DNA of 64,000 nucleotides. It comes from Moritella sp. F3. GTDB taxonomy: Bacteria; Pseudomonadota; Gammaproteobacteria; Enterobacterales; Moritellaceae. The notes beneath the pieces are model-generated. The model searched no databases. It had not been told where the DNA came from and saw nothing but the letters and a program-made list of their open reading frames with translations. The stretch lies in NCBI RefSeq assembly GCF_015082335.1, contig NZ_BLRL01000012.1, forward strand, positions 62,001 to 126,000. Direction: 5' to 3'. Both the position numbers and the translations under genes were made by a program. Below, piece after piece: positions 37,231-48,134 of the stretch (the first letter of the stretch is position 1; each line of letters starts with the position of its first letter).

Positions 37231-37384
37231 TAATACCAATTCCTATAAATAACTGTACAGAAAAATGCTATTGCTATCGCAAACATACATGACCATGGAT
37301 GGCCTTGTCTAAGCGAACAAGGATGTCTTGAGCGGTTTGCAGGAGCAATATCATTTTGATCACTTAATTTTCGGCATTGGTATA
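37231..37384. repeat. MITE-like structured intergenic element
   Basis: Imperfect terminal inverted repeats AATACCAATTCC (37232-37243) and GGCATTGGTATA (37373-37384) agree at 10 of 12 positions. Inside, GCAAAC (37279) pairs with GTTTGC (37336), enclosing CCATGGATGG and the hairpin CTTGTCTAAGCGAACAAG. No coding sequence. About 150 bp, in the serB-plz convergent gap. Confidence 0.6.
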
Positions 37385-37442
37385 AACAACATCGACACCT
37401 AGATAGAACATTAAGCGAGGCGTCGGTGTTGTTTACAGCGCA

Positions 37443-39803
37443 TTAATTCGTGCGTCGTAAGCCCAATCGATATAAGAGTTCCTCGGACACATCTATCAAA
37501 TCAACTACACCGCGGACACGCCACAATTCATCTTCCAGTTTCTGCGCTCTGTGCATGGCATAATGACTCACGTAATTCAGCTCTTTTTCGATGAACTCCA
37601 TATCAGGTCTGCCAGTACGTGAGAGCATCACTTGAACAGCAAAAAACGCCCCTTTTTGTAAACTATGGCTAATAAATTGGCGGCGTTCATGATCGTCACT
37701 AAAATCTTTTTCAAATCTGCTATCCACCGTAGAATCACTCGCCGCGATAGTAATATAAAGCACTTGCTGCCAAGGGCGGTAAGTAGACTGTAACCCCTCT
37801 AATGCCTCATCAAACACCTGCTTAATGCTGTTATCACCTAACAAAGGATAAAGGTTATAAGGTGTTTCAGCTTGGCCAAAGAATTCAAATAACGGTAATA
37901 AGCTATTCTCGCTCTGGCTAATACCGATCCGATCAATTTGGTAGCTGGTATTTACCTTATGGATATACAAGGGCAACGTCGACAAGTGATGGCAATACAT
38001 ATTCCGTAATACCGCAGTTACACCAGGTGACTGGCTTGGCTCAGGCATACTCTTTAATTTGTCTTTATTACTGCTAATTAATAAATTAAAAAACTTACAA
38101 CCAATATGACTGTCTTTATCACCTGCGATCTGCAGATGTAACACCGTTTTCGCCTTGTTACAGCCTACAACGCTGTAAGGTAAATCCGTCAGCGCCACTT
38201 TTTTAGATAACTTTTGTAACATCGGTAATTCAAGATAAATACGATGCCCTATCTGTACATCAATTGGCGTTTCTAATTCAATCTGTAAACCTTCAGTTGA
38301 AAAGTCATTACTCCACCCCTTAATACTCAGCCCAGTATTACTGGCAACAACGGCAGTTTTATAACTAAAGCGGCTTTCTTTGCGTAATTGCACATACTTA
38401 AACTGACTTAATTGCGCGCTTTGCTCGGCGATAGGTAAGCGATATTGGTGTAGCTGATTAAAATCACAGCCCTGCTGCGCATACGCTTTATAATCATTTA
38501 AGACATTTTCATTGGTGATATCTTGCAGTAACCCCACCCAACGAATATCTTGTAACGCCGACAGCGTGTGCGAGCCGAGCGCTTGATGCTGGCTTTCAAC
38601 CTCGAGTAAGTGTTTCTTTTCATCAAATACTGTCGGGTTCAATGACAGTTTAAAAACGCGAAAATTAGGACGCTGAGATGCAAACGCTAAAAACAGGGCT
38701 TTAGAACCAGATTTCGCCAAACTCGTTGCATCGGCGGCATAGAAATAGATATGCCCATTCTGAGTATGATAAAAACTGTAGATAGTCGTCTCAATGCGTT
38801 CATTACCCTGCATTAAAACTTGCATCCAAGGGCTTTGCCAACAGGCCTCTAGCTGACTCTTCGATTCTTCATTAACCCAGTAATCATAAACACCACGGTT
38901 ATTTTCATTCAATAATAAATGACTCAATACTGGTTTATCCGCATTCGATACATACAAAGGTAAGCCAGACATACGGGGTAAGAAGAATTGCTCATAGCCC
39001 TTAACAACCACATTCTCTTCTTGATAACGCACATTAACTTTGTATTTACTCTTGTTCTGCGTGATCAACGTGCTGATAAAAGTATCTAATTCAGTATTGT
39101 CATCAATCCGCATCAAACGTAGATAATCAAACTTCTCTTCTTCATCAATACCCATGAGCTTATAAGCAAAAAAGTCACGCAATAAATGATTAGCGTACTC
39201 TTGGCGTAAACGAGAAAAGTTAACATTTACTAAGCTGCCAGCCGCAATATCATGGCCTTTATCGATTTTTACTTTGATGCCACTGGTAGATATATCCGAG
39301 GTCATTGCATCGACAACACGATCGCCAACACGTAACTTAATGCCCGAGCTATAATGCATGCGCTCTTCGTTACGGATAAAATATGACGCGTATTGCACTG
39401 CTTCAACAGCAAATTGGGCAGCAGGGTCCATGACGACGACATCGCGCTGGGCCGCAGGCTTAATGCGCTCACTTAAGTGATAAGCTAACACTTCTTCGTA
39501 AATACCTAAGGTATATGTACCTTGCTGTTGTACTAATAGTGCTTCTAATAATTTAATTTCGGTCGGGGTAATGTGATGTAAAATACCGTCATATTCATAG
39601 CCAATAACGCCATTGTCGCCACGCTGACGAAAATCAAGAATACGGCGTGTTGGGGCAGAAAGACGGTTCACTTCCATCTTAATTAAAAAGCGGGTGCTGT
39701 TAGTTTCCCCCTCAGTCAGCTGCTCGACTAAGCGACTGAAATCAGGCTCATGATACAAGGTCGTTAATTTTTTAATTACATCTGTGTAATTAGATAATTC
39801 CAT
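37443..39803 (-). CDS. Large protein with two PilZ domains (c-di-GMP receptor)
   Basis: About 786 residues from the ATG at 39803; a GTG four codons earlier (39815) is possible and neither has a clear RBS. The first PilZ-like region (about 145-200) has ERMHYS and DISTSGIKVKI; the second (about 473-585) has RKESRFSYK and NDFSTEGLQIEL, i.e. the RxxxR and (D/N)xSxxG c-di-GMP-binding motifs. No membrane helix. It resembles the PilZ protein encoded beside serB in Vibrio (PlzC type, from memory). The GGDEF protein upstream (39943-41646) could supply its ligand. Likely output: motility or surface attachment; not shown by sequence. Confidence 0.85.
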   Translation of the reverse strand: MELSNYTDVIKKLTTLYHEPDFSRLVEQLTEGETNSTRFLIKMEVNRLSAPTRRILDFRQRGDNGVIGYEYDGILHHITPTEIKLLEALLVQQQGTYTLGIYEEVLAYHLSERIKPAAQRDVVVMDPAAQFAVEAVQYASYFIRNEERMHYSSGIKLRVGDRVVDAMTSDISTSGIKVKIDKGHDIAAGSLVNVNFSRLRQEYANHLLRDFFAYKLMGIDEEEKFDYLRLMRIDDNTELDTFISTLITQNKSKYKVNVRYQEENVVVKGYEQFFLPRMSGLPLYVSNADKPVLSHLLLNENNRGVYDYWVNEESKSQLEACWQSPWMQVLMQGNERIETTIYSFYHTQNGHIYFYAADATSLAKSGSKALFLAFASQRPNFRVFKLSLNPTVFDEKKHLLEVESQHQALGSHTLSALQDIRWVGLLQDITNENVLNDYKAYAQQGCDFNQLHQYRLPIAEQSAQLSQFKYVQLRKESRFSYKTAVVASNTGLSIKGWSNDFSTEGLQIELETPIDVQIGHRIYLELPMLQKLSKKVALTDLPYSVVGCNKAKTVLHLQIAGDKDSHIGCKFFNLLISSNKDKLKSMPEPSQSPGVTAVLRNMYCHHLSTLPLYIHKVNTSYQIDRIGISQSENSLLPLFEFFGQAETPYNLYPLLGDNSIKQVFDEALEGLQSTYRPWQQVLYITIAASDSTVDSRFEKDFSDDHERRQFISHSLQKGAFFAVQVMLSRTGRPDMEFIEKELNYVSHYAMHRAQKLEDELWRVRGVVDLIDVSEELLYRLGLRRTN

Positions 39804-39942
39804 GCTGGCGATCACTGCTTAAATTTGAAAATGAATAAACGATTAGCTTAGACGCGATTACAATTAACTATAGTACAACTAAATACCAACAAACACCGTC
39901 AAATAATAGCTAATAACCCTAGCTAAGCAAAATAAATGCCAT

Positions 39943-41646
39943 TCAACAAAATATTTTATTTATTTTTAAATGGTGATCACTTTTTATCGCGTACATCTCA
40001 TTATCAGCCCCAGTTAATAGCTCATCAGCGCTCATATTTGGGTGATAAACACTATAACCAATACTGATACCGATAGATACATTACACACAGATAAGGCAA
40101 ATGATTGCAATAAAGTGCGCTCTATTTTATCACTTAGCACTGCCGCATACTGCAAATTAGAATTTGGGAGTAATATCACAAACTCATCGCCGCCTAAACG
40201 AGTAAGCAGTTCACCCGGGCCACCGAGTAATCGAGAAATACGCTGCGTAACGGCAATTAATAGTTCATCTCCTGCCGCGTGGCCATAACGATCGTTAACC
40301 TGCTTAAAACGATCGAGGTCCATAAATAATAATACCGGACTTATCTTATCTTTTTTCGCCAAGGGTAAAATATTATCTAGGGTATCCATTAACAGCGCTC
40401 GGTTGGCTAACCCAGTTAAATTATCATGCATTGCCGCATAGCGAATATGTTGTTCCGCGCGTTTTCTTACCAATACTTCACGCTTTAAACGTTGATTAAT
40501 AATGAGCAGATAGAATAGCCACAAACCATTAAATAACAGCGCCGCAATGATTATCTTTAACCAGATCCCCCACACTTGCCAATCTATTTTAGCGCGCGGT
40601 GGAATATAGATAAATCCACTAAAATCGCTGCCTTTAGCAATTAAATCAAAATCGATCAATTGCTGCTGCATATCCCGCAGGTGTTGTTGATTGATATAAC
40701 CCAAAGGCACGAAATCAGGCAAGATGAAGTCACGTATAGTAATTAACTGATATTTTAATTTATTGCGGCTGGCTTCACGTACTTCATCACGCGGATTTAA
40801 ACTGACCAAGACATCGAGGGTTTCTTCCGTATGTGTTAAGGCGTATTCCCACCCCTGTAATATCGCAGTTCGAACCGCAGCCACACGCTCGGGGTTAGAG
40901 TTTGCTTCTTGTTGACTGGTAAATAAGAAACCACTATAAAAATCAATACCATATTCTTTCGGCATAAAGATAACGGGCTCAACACCTTGGCGAAACGCAT
41001 TATAAGGGCCGCTGGTTAAATTAATACTGAAGCCGTCAAATTGATTGTTTACCAAGGTGGTAATATCTCGTGTAACCGTTGGCGATGACATATTAATTGA
41101 TTGGATATGGTACTTACGTAATAAACTGATCACTTCAATATCTTGGGTTCCAGGTAATAATAAAACCCGCTTATTATGTAAGTCGGCCAACTTATTGATG
41201 CCTTTATTTTTTAATGACTTACCTTTCAAGACTGTATCTTTCAAAGCTAATAGCGCAGCTGGAGAGTTTTGAAATAACACTGCGATCGCAACTAGTGCTC
41301 GACCGTTAGCCTTTTCAATCAATATATCCGCATTAGTCACACCATATTCAGCCTCGCCGTCATCGACAGATTTGGAGATAGATTGCTGAGTTCGCGCAGT
41401 AAGTAAGTTTACATCGATACCTTGCTGTTTAAAAAAGCCTTTATGCTCAGCCATATAATAGCCAGCCGATTGAATCACTGCAGCAGGCGGTAACAAGATA
41501 CGCACATGCTCAATGTTATGATCAGCACGTACTGCAAAAAAGCTCCCGGCAAAATACAGCGGTAAGATGATAAAAATAGCATATTTAATTAAAGTCACAG
41601 AGAATATAACAATCCATTGTTTATATCGTATGGCTAGTTTGCCCAT
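39943..41646 (-). CDS. Periplasmic-binding-domain (THI5/NMT1-like) diguanylate cyclase
   Basis: 567 residues. N-terminal membrane helix (about 12-36), then a SsuA/THI5-like solute-binding domain (45-345) beginning VRILLPPAAVIQSAGYYMAEHKGFFKQQGIDVNLL, second helix 359-382, short coiled linker, and GGDEF domain with the intact catalytic GGDEF (485-489, LTRLGGDEFVILLP). The RxxD inhibitory site is absent. The sensor family binds thiamine-pyrimidine precursors, sulfonates or nitrate-like ligands, so it may couple a small nutrient to c-di-GMP. It lies 139 bp upstream of the double-PilZ gene in the same direction. Confidence 0.87.
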   Translation of the reverse strand: MGKLAIRYKQWIVIFSVTLIKYAIFIILPLYFAGSFFAVRADHNIEHVRILLPPAAVIQSAGYYMAEHKGFFKQQGIDVNLLTARTQQSISKSVDDGEAEYGVTNADILIEKANGRALVAIAVLFQNSPAALLALKDTVLKGKSLKNKGINKLADLHNKRVLLLPGTQDIEVISLLRKYHIQSINMSSPTVTRDITTLVNNQFDGFSINLTSGPYNAFRQGVEPVIFMPKEYGIDFYSGFLFTSQQEANSNPERVAAVRTAILQGWEYALTHTEETLDVLVSLNPRDEVREASRNKLKYQLITIRDFILPDFVPLGYINQQHLRDMQQQLIDFDLIAKGSDFSGFIYIPPRAKIDWQVWGIWLKIIIAALLFNGLWLFYLLIINQRLKREVLVRKRAEQHIRYAAMHDNLTGLANRALLMDTLDNILPLAKKDKISPVLLFMDLDRFKQVNDRYGHAAGDELLIAVTQRISRLLGGPGELLTRLGGDEFVILLPNSNLQYAAVLSDKIERTLLQSFALSVCNVSIGISIGYSVYHPNMSADELLTGADNEMYAIKSDHHLKINKIFC

Positions 41647-41784
41647 TAGTTAAATCGAAAGCAAAATTTCGCTTACAACAATACCCGAGTAAGCAGGGTT
41701 CCGCGACTTATAGCCAGAGTAATGAGGATATTTTGTTGCGGTTAAAAGACAAAGCCATTACATCTCATAAGCTAGCAAGTAAAA

Positions 41785-41816
41785 AAAAGCCCGTAACATC
41801 ATAATTACAGGCTTTT
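41785..41816 (-). terminator. Intrinsic terminator after ettA
   Basis: AAAAGCCCGTAA pairs with TTACAGGCTTTT with one mismatch and an 8-base loop; on the minus strand it is followed by eight U in all. Placed 73 bp after the ettA stop codon. Confidence 0.85.
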
Positions 41817-41889
41817 AATCTTAATTTGTCTCATCCTCTCTGTAGTTACACATTAAGGTCAAGATAATGACGTCGAGAATGACAACGTA

Positions 41890-43560
41890 TTAGCTAATAC
41901 GTTTGTACTTAATACGATGTGGCTGAGTCGCTTCTGCGCCCAATGTTTTCTTCAACCATCCTTCGTAATCCGTATAGTTACCTTCGTAGAAGTTCACTTT
42001 ACCTTCATCACGGTAATCAAGGATATGCGTTGCAATACGATCAAGGAACCAACGGTCATGAGAAATAACCATCGCACAACCAGGGAACTCTAAAATTGCT
42101 TCTTCAAGTGCACGCAGTGTCTCGATATCCAAGTCATTGGTTGGCTCATCCAGTAGGATCACGTTACCGCCCGACTGTAGTAGTTTCGCAAGGTGTAAAC
42201 GACCACGCTCACCACCAGACAATTGACCAACACGTTTTTGTTGATCTGTACCTTTAAAGTTAAAACGGCTACAGTAAGCACGTGATGACATTTCAGTATT
42301 GCCGACTTTGATGATATCTAAACCATCTGACAATTCTTGCCAAACCGTGTTCTCGCCATTCATGTGATCACGGAACTGATCAACACTTGCTAACTTCACT
42401 GATTCACCAACAGAAACAGTACCAGCATCTGGAGACTCGCTACCATCTAGCATTTTGAATAGTGTTGATTTACCTGCACCATTGGGACCGATAATACCAA
42501 CGATAGCGCCTTTTGGCATCGAGAATGATAAATCGTCAATTAATACACGACCGTCATACGCTTTACCTAGGTTTTCAACGTCAATTACTTTGTCACCTAA
42601 ACGTTCACCTGGTGGGATGAACAGTTCGTTGGTTTCGTTACGGCGTTGATAATCAGATTGATTAAGCTCTTCAAAACGGGCCATACGCGCTTTACTTTTC
42701 GCTTGGCGACCTTTTGGGTTTGAGCGAACCCATTCCAATTCTTTTTCGATTGATTTTTTACGTGCGCTTTCTTGTGACGCTTCTTGTTCTAGACGCGCAT
42801 CTTTTTGCTCTAACCAAGAAGAGTAATTACCTTCCCATGGAATACCTTCACCACGGTCAAGCTCTAAGATCCAACCGGCGACGTTATCAAGGAAATATCT
42901 ATCATGCGTAATAGCAACAACAGTACCTTCATAATCAAGTAGGAAACGTTCTAACCAAGCAACAGATTCAGCATCCAAGTGGTTAGTTGGTTCGTCTAGT
43001 AATAGCATGTCTGGTTTTTCTAATAACAAACGACAGATAGCAACACGGCGACGCTCACCACCAGATAGGACTTTGATTTTAGTGTCCCATTCAGGTAAAC
43101 GTAATGCATCAGCAGCACGCTCTAGTTGGTTTTCGATGTTGTGACCATCGTGCGCTTGAATGATAGATTCAAACTTTTCTTGTTTCTTCGCAAGCTTGTC
43201 AAAATCAGCATCCGGTTCTGCATAATCAGCATAAACTTGATCAAGACCAGCCATTGCATCTTTTAATTCTGAAATCGCTTCTTCAACAACTTCGCGTACT
43301 GTTTTTTCTAGATCCAGTACTGGTTCTTGCGGTAAATAACCAATTTTAGTGCCCGCTAATGGACGCGCTTCACCTTCGAAGTCTTTATCTACACCAGCCA
43401 TGATGCGTAATAAGCTTGATTTACCAGAGCCGTTTAAACCCAGTACGCCGATCTTAGCGCCAGGATAAAAACTAAGTGAAATGTCTTTAAGAATTTGACG
43501 TTTCGGTGGCACGATTTTGCCAACACGATGCATCGAATAGATAAACTGAGGACCAGCCAT
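41890..43560 (-). CDS. ettA: Energy-dependent translational throttle protein EttA (ABC-F)
   Basis: 556 residues, one more than E. coli EttA and nearly superimposable. Two ABC cassettes: Walker A GLNGSGKSS and GPNGAGKST, signatures LSGGERRR and LSGGERGR, Walker B MLLLDEPTNHLD and VILLDEPTNDLD, and between them the arm/linker region (YSSWLEQKDARLEQEAS...). It binds the ribosomal E site and gates the first peptide bond according to ADP/ATP ratio. Start at the ATG at 43560 (MAGPQFIYSMHRVGK) with GAGA 6 bases upstream; six more codons are open. No membrane partner, as normal for the family. Confidence 0.96.
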   Translation of the reverse strand: MAGPQFIYSMHRVGKIVPPKRQILKDISLSFYPGAKIGVLGLNGSGKSSLLRIMAGVDKDFEGEARPLAGTKIGYLPQEPVLDLEKTVREVVEEAISELKDAMAGLDQVYADYAEPDADFDKLAKKQEKFESIIQAHDGHNIENQLERAADALRLPEWDTKIKVLSGGERRRVAICRLLLEKPDMLLLDEPTNHLDAESVAWLERFLLDYEGTVVAITHDRYFLDNVAGWILELDRGEGIPWEGNYSSWLEQKDARLEQEASQESARKKSIEKELEWVRSNPKGRQAKSKARMARFEELNQSDYQRRNETNELFIPPGERLGDKVIDVENLGKAYDGRVLIDDLSFSMPKGAIVGIIGPNGAGKSTLFKMLDGSESPDAGTVSVGESVKLASVDQFRDHMNGENTVWQELSDGLDIIKVGNTEMSSRAYCSRFNFKGTDQQKRVGQLSGGERGRLHLAKLLQSGGNVILLDEPTNDLDIETLRALEEAILEFPGCAMVISHDRWFLDRIATHILDYRDEGKVNFYEGNYTDYEGWLKKTLGAEATQPHRIKYKRIS

Positions 43561-43680
43561 TATGTTCTCTTTTAGCAAGGAATATGAATGTGGATAAGTG
43601 TAAACCTTGCATGCTGTTGATACAAGTATTCATCGGGTTCACGCGTATGAGTGGTGATCGATGAGGCATATTACAGACAA

Positions 43681-43716
43681 AAAAATACCCGCTAATCTAA
43701 ATTAGCGGGTATTTTT
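43681..43716 (-). terminator. Intrinsic terminator after deoD
   Basis: A perfect 16-bp stem (AAAAATACCCGCTAAT with ATTAGCGGGTATTTTT) with a CTAA loop; on the minus strand it ends in seven U. It begins 14 bp after the deoD stop and closes the deoC-A-B-D series. Confidence 0.92.
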
Positions 43717-43730
43717 AGTAAAGCAGTATA

Positions 43731-44444
43731 TTAGTCTTCAATTAACACAGACTCTAATGCCATTACGATCATGTCATTGAACGTTAATTGACGTTCTTCA
43801 GCAGTCGTTACTTCACCCGTACGGATGTGATCAGATACAGTACAGATACAGATAGCATTTGCACCGAATTCAGCTGCAACGCCATATAGACCAGCCGCTT
43901 CCATTTCAACGCCTAGTACACCTAGTTTTTCCATTGTATCGAATAGTTCTGGTTTAGGTGTGTAGAATAAATCTGCTGAGAAGATATTACCTACTTTTGC
44001 ATCGATACCACATGCTTTTGCAGCGCGTGTTACTTTGCTTAGTAGTTCCCATGATGCGATAGCAGCAAAATCATAACCGTCGAAACGAGCGCGGTTAACA
44101 GCAGAGTCAGTACATGCACCCATGCCGATCACAACGTCACGTACTTTAACGTCAGTACTGATCGCGCCACAGCTACCAACACGGATAAGGTTTTTAACAC
44201 CGTATTCAGTGATTAGCTCTTTTGCATAGATAGAACAAGATGGGATACCCATACCTGAACCCATTACAGAAACACGTGTACCTTTGTAAGTACCAGTGAA
44301 ACCGAACATGTTACGCACGTCGTTCACTTGCTTAACGTCTTCTAAAAATGTTTCTGCGATGTATTTAGCGCGTAGCGGATCACCTGGGAATAGTACCGTT
44401 TCAGCGAAATCACCTTGTTCTGCATTAATATGTGGAGTAGCCAT
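43731..44444 (-). CDS. deoD: Purine nucleoside phosphorylase DeoD-type
   Basis: 237 codons giving 236-237 residues, like E. coli. Phosphorolysis of purine (deoxy)nucleosides. [31 protein letters not shown] opens the family; [34 protein letters not shown] and the active-site VEMEAAGLY and CTVSDHI follow. Start at 44444 because homologues begin here and AAGG lies 10 bases upstream; 19 more codons are open. Last gene of the deo series, 86 bp after deoB. Confidence 0.95.
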   Translation of the reverse strand: MATPHINAEQGDFAETVLFPGDPLRAKYIAETFLEDVKQVNDVRNMFGFTGTYKGTRVSVMGSGMGIPSCSIYAKELITEYGVKNLIRVGSCGAISTDVKVRDVVIGMGACTDSAVNRARFDGYDFAAIASWELLSKVTRAAKACGIDAKVGNIFSADLFYTPKPELFDTMEKLGVLGVEMEAAGLYGVAAEFGANAICICTVSDHIRTGEVTTAEERQLTFNDMIVMALESVLIED

Positions 44445-44530
44445 TATATTTTTACCTTCTTTGTTTTGGTTGTGCCCAGCATTCTGTAGCTGAGCATGCA
44501 TGTTACTATTTATTATGAATTACTATCTAT

Positions 44531-45748
44531 TTATAAAAAGCTCGTACCGTATTCTAGTTTTTCTAGACCATGGTAAGCCGCAATTGACTGACCGATATCG
44601 GCAAACGTATCACGTAAACCTAACGGTCCTTTTGGCACATTGTGGCCATAGAAGATCACTGGAATGTGTTCACGTGTATGGTCTGTCCCCGGTGCTGTTG
44701 GGTCACAACCATGATCGGCTGTTAACACGACAACATCACCTTCATCTAGTATTGCTAGCAGCTCAGGTAAGCGAGTATCGAAATACTCTAGTCCTTTAGC
44801 ATAACCAGCAACATCACGACGATGACCCCATGAAGAATCAAAATCAACAAAGTTAGTGAAGACGATCGTTTGATCACCTGCTTGTTTAACTTGCTCTAAC
44901 GTCAGATCAAATAATGCTTCAAGACCTGTCGCTTTGACTTTCTTGGTAATACCTTGCTGTGCGTAGATATCTGCAATTTTACCCACACTCACCACTTCAC
45001 CACCCGATTCAGCCATGCGATCGAGTAATGTTGGTGCCGGTGGTAGCAGTGAATAATCACGGCGATTACCGGTACGGGCAAAATCACTCTTATCATTACC
45101 GATAAATGGACGCGCAATAACACGACCAATATTGTACGGTTCTAATAATTCACGTGCTAATTCGCATAGTTTCAGTAAACGATCTAAACCAAAGCTTTCT
45201 TCGTGACAAGCAATTTGGAATACACTGTCTGCTGACGTATAGAAAATAGGTTTGCCAGAAGCCATATGCTCCTCGCCCATCAGATCTAAGATCTCAGTAC
45301 CAGAAGAATGACAGTTACCTAAATATCCTGGTAAGTCTGCTTGTTCTACTAATTGCTGTAGTAGCTCTGGTGGAAAACTGTTTTCAGTATCAGAGAAATA
45401 ACCCCAATCAAACAGTACCGGTACGCCGGCAATTTCCCAATGGCCACTCGGAGTGTCTTTACCCGTTGATAGCTCTTGAGCATAACCGTATGCACCAATC
45501 ACTTCAGCATTTGCATCCAAGCCAGCTGGGAATGACCCCACGCTGTCTGCACACGCATGCGCAAGACCGAGTTTGGTTAAGTTAGGAATATGCAGCGGGC
45601 CTTCACGACCTATATCTGCTTTACCTTCAGCACACCACTGGGCGATATGCCCAAATGTATTACTGCCTACGTCACCAAATTTATCCGCATCGGCCGAAGC
45701 ACCAATACCTAATGAATCCAACATTAATATAATTGTACGTTTCATCAC
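44531..45748 (-). CDS. deoB: Phosphopentomutase
   Basis: 405 residues. Interconverts (deoxy)ribose-1-phosphate and 5-phosphate, linking the phosphorylases to DeoC. Alkaline-phosphatase superfamily metal residues: [12 protein letters not shown] (Asp near residue 10), HPSGHWEI-type [24 protein letters not shown] and [23 protein letters not shown]. Length as in E. coli (407). ATG at 45748. Lies between deoA and deoD. Confidence 0.96.
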   Translation of the reverse strand: MMKRTIILMLDSLGIGASADADKFGDVGSNTFGHIAQWCAEGKADIGREGPLHIPNLTKLGLAHACADSVGSFPAGLDANAEVIGAYGYAQELSTGKDTPSGHWEIAGVPVLFDWGYFSDTENSFPPELLQQLVEQADLPGYLGNCHSSGTEILDLMGEEHMASGKPIFYTSADSVFQIACHEESFGLDRLLKLCELARELLEPYNIGRVIARPFIGNDKSDFARTGNRRDYSLLPPAPTLLDRMAESGGEVVSVGKIADIYAQQGITKKVKATGLEALFDLTLEQVKQAGDQTIVFTNFVDFDSSWGHRRDVAGYAKGLEYFDTRLPELLAILDEGDVVVLTADHGCDPTAPGTDHTREHIPVIFYGHNVPKGPLGLRDTFADIGQSIAAYHGLEKLEYGTSFL

Positions 45749-45839
45749 ACTGACCTATTTCCATTCACTATTCTTTATAAATAGTACTGTTCGTTATCGA
45801 CTTTAGCTGCAATTAGCCATATAAGCTGTCTATTAAACG

Positions 45840-47171
45840 TTAGACATCTGAAAGTCGAATTTGTTGATAAACATCTGCACTGGCTGCAGGTTGTGTATCG
45901 CCAATATTAATTGATTTTAAAATTTCAGCTTGTGCAGCATCAAACAGTGCTTCACTGCGAGCATGTACCATTGCCACTGGCGTCTGAGCATCTAACTGCT
46001 GACCCAAGGCTGCAATATCAGATAAACCAACTGCATAGTCTATTTGATCTGTCGCAACACGGCGACCACCGCCCATCGCAACAACCGCCATACCAAAGCC
46101 ACGTGTATCCATTGCAGTGAGATAACCGCTTTGAGTAGCAAATACCGGACGAATGATATCGGTTTTTGGTAAGTGTAGGTCATAGTTATCAACAAAATCT
46201 GCTGGTCCGCCCAAACCTGTGACCATCGTGCCGAATAATTCCGCCGCTTTACCGTTATCAAGCACGGTTTGTAATTTATGACGGGCATCATCAACATCTG
46301 TCGCTAGGTTTGCCGATACTAACATTTCCACACATAACGCCATTGTTACTGCAAGTAAACGCGGATTACGGTATTCACCCGTTAAGAAGCGTACAGCTTC
46401 ACGCACTTCAACTGCATTACCCGCACTGCTTGCTAATACTTGGTTCATATCAGTAATCAGTGCCGATGTTTTACAACCTGCGCCATTAGCCACAGACACG
46501 ATGCTTTTAGCCAATTCGACAGATTGCTCATGGGTTGGCATAAATGCACCACTGCCTGATTTAACATCCATCACGAGTGCATCAAGACCAGCCGCTAATT
46601 TTTTCGATAAGATAGACGCTGTGATCAGGGAAATAGATTCAACTGTCGCGGTAATATCACGAACACCATAAAAGCGTTTATCAGCAGGTGCTAGATTTGC
46701 AGATTGACCTACAATCGCCACACCGCTGTTTTTAACAACTTGACGGAATTGCGTATTATCAACTGTCGTTTGATAACCTGGAATGGCATCAAGTTTATCT
46801 AATGTGCCACCAGTATGACCCAAGCCGCGGCCAGATATCATCGGTACAAAACCACCACATGCCGCAACCATAGGACCAAGCATCAATGAAATAACATCAC
46901 CGACGCCGCCCGTTGAATGTTTATCAACAATAGGGCCATTGAGTTGCATCGCATCCCAATTTAATACATCACCTGAATCACGCATCGCTGTTGTGATCGC
47001 AATACGTTCAGGCATGGTCATATCATTAAAATACGTTGCCATCGCAAATGCAGCAATTTGGCCTTCCGAAATGCTGTTATCAGCAATACCCTTAACAAAA
47101 TATTCTATTTCAGCACGACTTAGTTCTTCACCATTACGTTTACGGCGAATAATTTCTTGCGGTATAAACAT
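45840..47171 (-). CDS. deoA: Thymidine phosphorylase
   Basis: 443 residues. Cleaves thymidine to thymine and deoxyribose-1-phosphate. [27 protein letters not shown] is the usual N-terminus, followed by [18 protein letters not shown] (phosphate loop), [21 protein letters not shown], the active-site VAPADKR-like [15 protein letters not shown] and [18 protein letters not shown] lies 9 bases before the ATG at 47171 and only 3 before an earlier in-frame ATG at 47177, so the inner one is chosen. Confidence 0.95.
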   Translation of the reverse strand: MFIPQEIIRRKRNGEELSRAEIEYFVKGIADNSISEGQIAAFAMATYFNDMTMPERIAITTAMRDSGDVLNWDAMQLNGPIVDKHSTGGVGDVISLMLGPMVAACGGFVPMISGRGLGHTGGTLDKLDAIPGYQTTVDNTQFRQVVKNSGVAIVGQSANLAPADKRFYGVRDITATVESISLITASILSKKLAAGLDALVMDVKSGSGAFMPTHEQSVELAKSIVSVANGAGCKTSALITDMNQVLASSAGNAVEVREAVRFLTGEYRNPRLLAVTMALCVEMLVSANLATDVDDARHKLQTVLDNGKAAELFGTMVTGLGGPADFVDNYDLHLPKTDIIRPVFATQSGYLTAMDTRGFGMAVVAMGGGRRVATDQIDYAVGLSDIAALGQQLDAQTPVAMVHARSEALFDAAQAEILKSINIGDTQPAASADVYQQIRLSDV

Positions 47172-47264
47172 AATCATCTACTCCTTGAATCAGAAAAGCG
47201 GCTCCTTAAAATGGGAGCGTTTCGTTTAAATACAGAAAATCAGGATCGAATAAGCACATATTGG

Positions 47265-47308
47265 ATTGATTAAGTCAGTCGTTATGCTCAACATACGACC
47301 TAATCAAT
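47265..47308. other. Hairpin in the deoC-deoA spacer
   Basis: ATTGATTA (47265-47272) pairs with TAATCAAT (47301-47308), then GTCGT (47278-47282) with ACGAC (47295-47299), and ATG with CAT around a small loop. No U-tract. It may stabilise the upstream mRNA or be a repeat; no other signal in the spacer. Confidence 0.5.
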
Positions 47309-47360
47309 ACCAAATATTTTGTTTGTGGATATTGCTCTATCGAACCAGAGAGTTAGATAA

Positions 47361-48134
47361 TTAGTAACCGCTGCTGTCAGCAGGCTTTTCTGCTAATTCA
47401 AGCTCAGCTAATAAGTTAGCAAGTAGGCTTGATGCGCCGAAACGGAATTTTGCTGGAGAAACCCAGTCTTTACCTAGAATTGACTCAGCTAATGCAAGGT
47501 ATTCACCTGCTTGCTCAGCATTTTTAACGCCACCAGCGGGTTTGAAACCAACATCAGTGTTTTTCTCGCTGATCACAGTAAGCATGATCTTAGCGAATTC
47601 TAACGTTGCATTAACAGGCACTTTACCTGTTGATGTTTTAATGAAGTCAGCACCTGCATCAATTGAGATTTCGCTCGCTTGACGGATTAATGCTTCTGTT
47701 TTAAGTTCGCCAGTTTCAACGATCACTTTAAGTTGAACGTTAGCAGGACATGCTGCTTTACATGCTTTCACTAATTCGAAACCAACGTCAGCATTACCAG
47801 CCATCAGTGCGCGGTATGGGAATACAACGTCAACTTCATCTGCGCCGTAGGCAACAGCCGCTTTTGTTTCAGCTACAGCGATAGCAACATCGTCATTACC
47901 GTGCGGGAAATTCGTTACTGTCGCGATTTTTACCGTTTCAGCACCGATTGCATTCAATGTTTTACGCGCGATAGGAACAAAGCGAGGGTAAATACAAACA
48001 GCAGCAGTATTACCTGCAGCACTTTTCGCTTTATGACACAGTTCAATTACTTTCGCATCTGTATCATCATCGTTAAGTGTTGTCAGGTCCATCATGTTTA
48101 ATGCACGTTGCGCTGCTACTTTAAAGTTACTCAT
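47361..48134 (-). CDS. deoC: Deoxyribose-phosphate aldolase
   Basis: 257 residues. Splits deoxyribose-5-phosphate to acetaldehyde and glyceraldehyde-3-phosphate. Class I aldolase barrel with the Schiff-base lysine in FIKTSTGK, catalytic Asp in [18 protein letters not shown], and [12 protein letters not shown] near the end, complete to [16 protein letters not shown]. Start at 48134 ([12 protein letters not shown]) with GGAG 7 bases upstream; 16 more codons are open. First gene of deoCABD, preceded by a long leader that resembles the one before nupC (48824). Confidence 0.95.
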   Translation of the reverse strand: MSNFKVAAQRALNMMDLTTLNDDDTDAKVIELCHKAKSAAGNTAAVCIYPRFVPIARKTLNAIGAETVKIATVTNFPHGNDDVAIAVAETKAAVAYGADEVDVVFPYRALMAGNADVGFELVKACKAACPANVQLKVIVETGELKTEALIRQASEISIDAGADFIKTSTGKVPVNATLEFAKIMLTVISEKNTDVGFKPAGGVKNAEQAGEYLALAESILGKDWVSPAKFRFGASSLLANLLAELELAEKPADSSGY

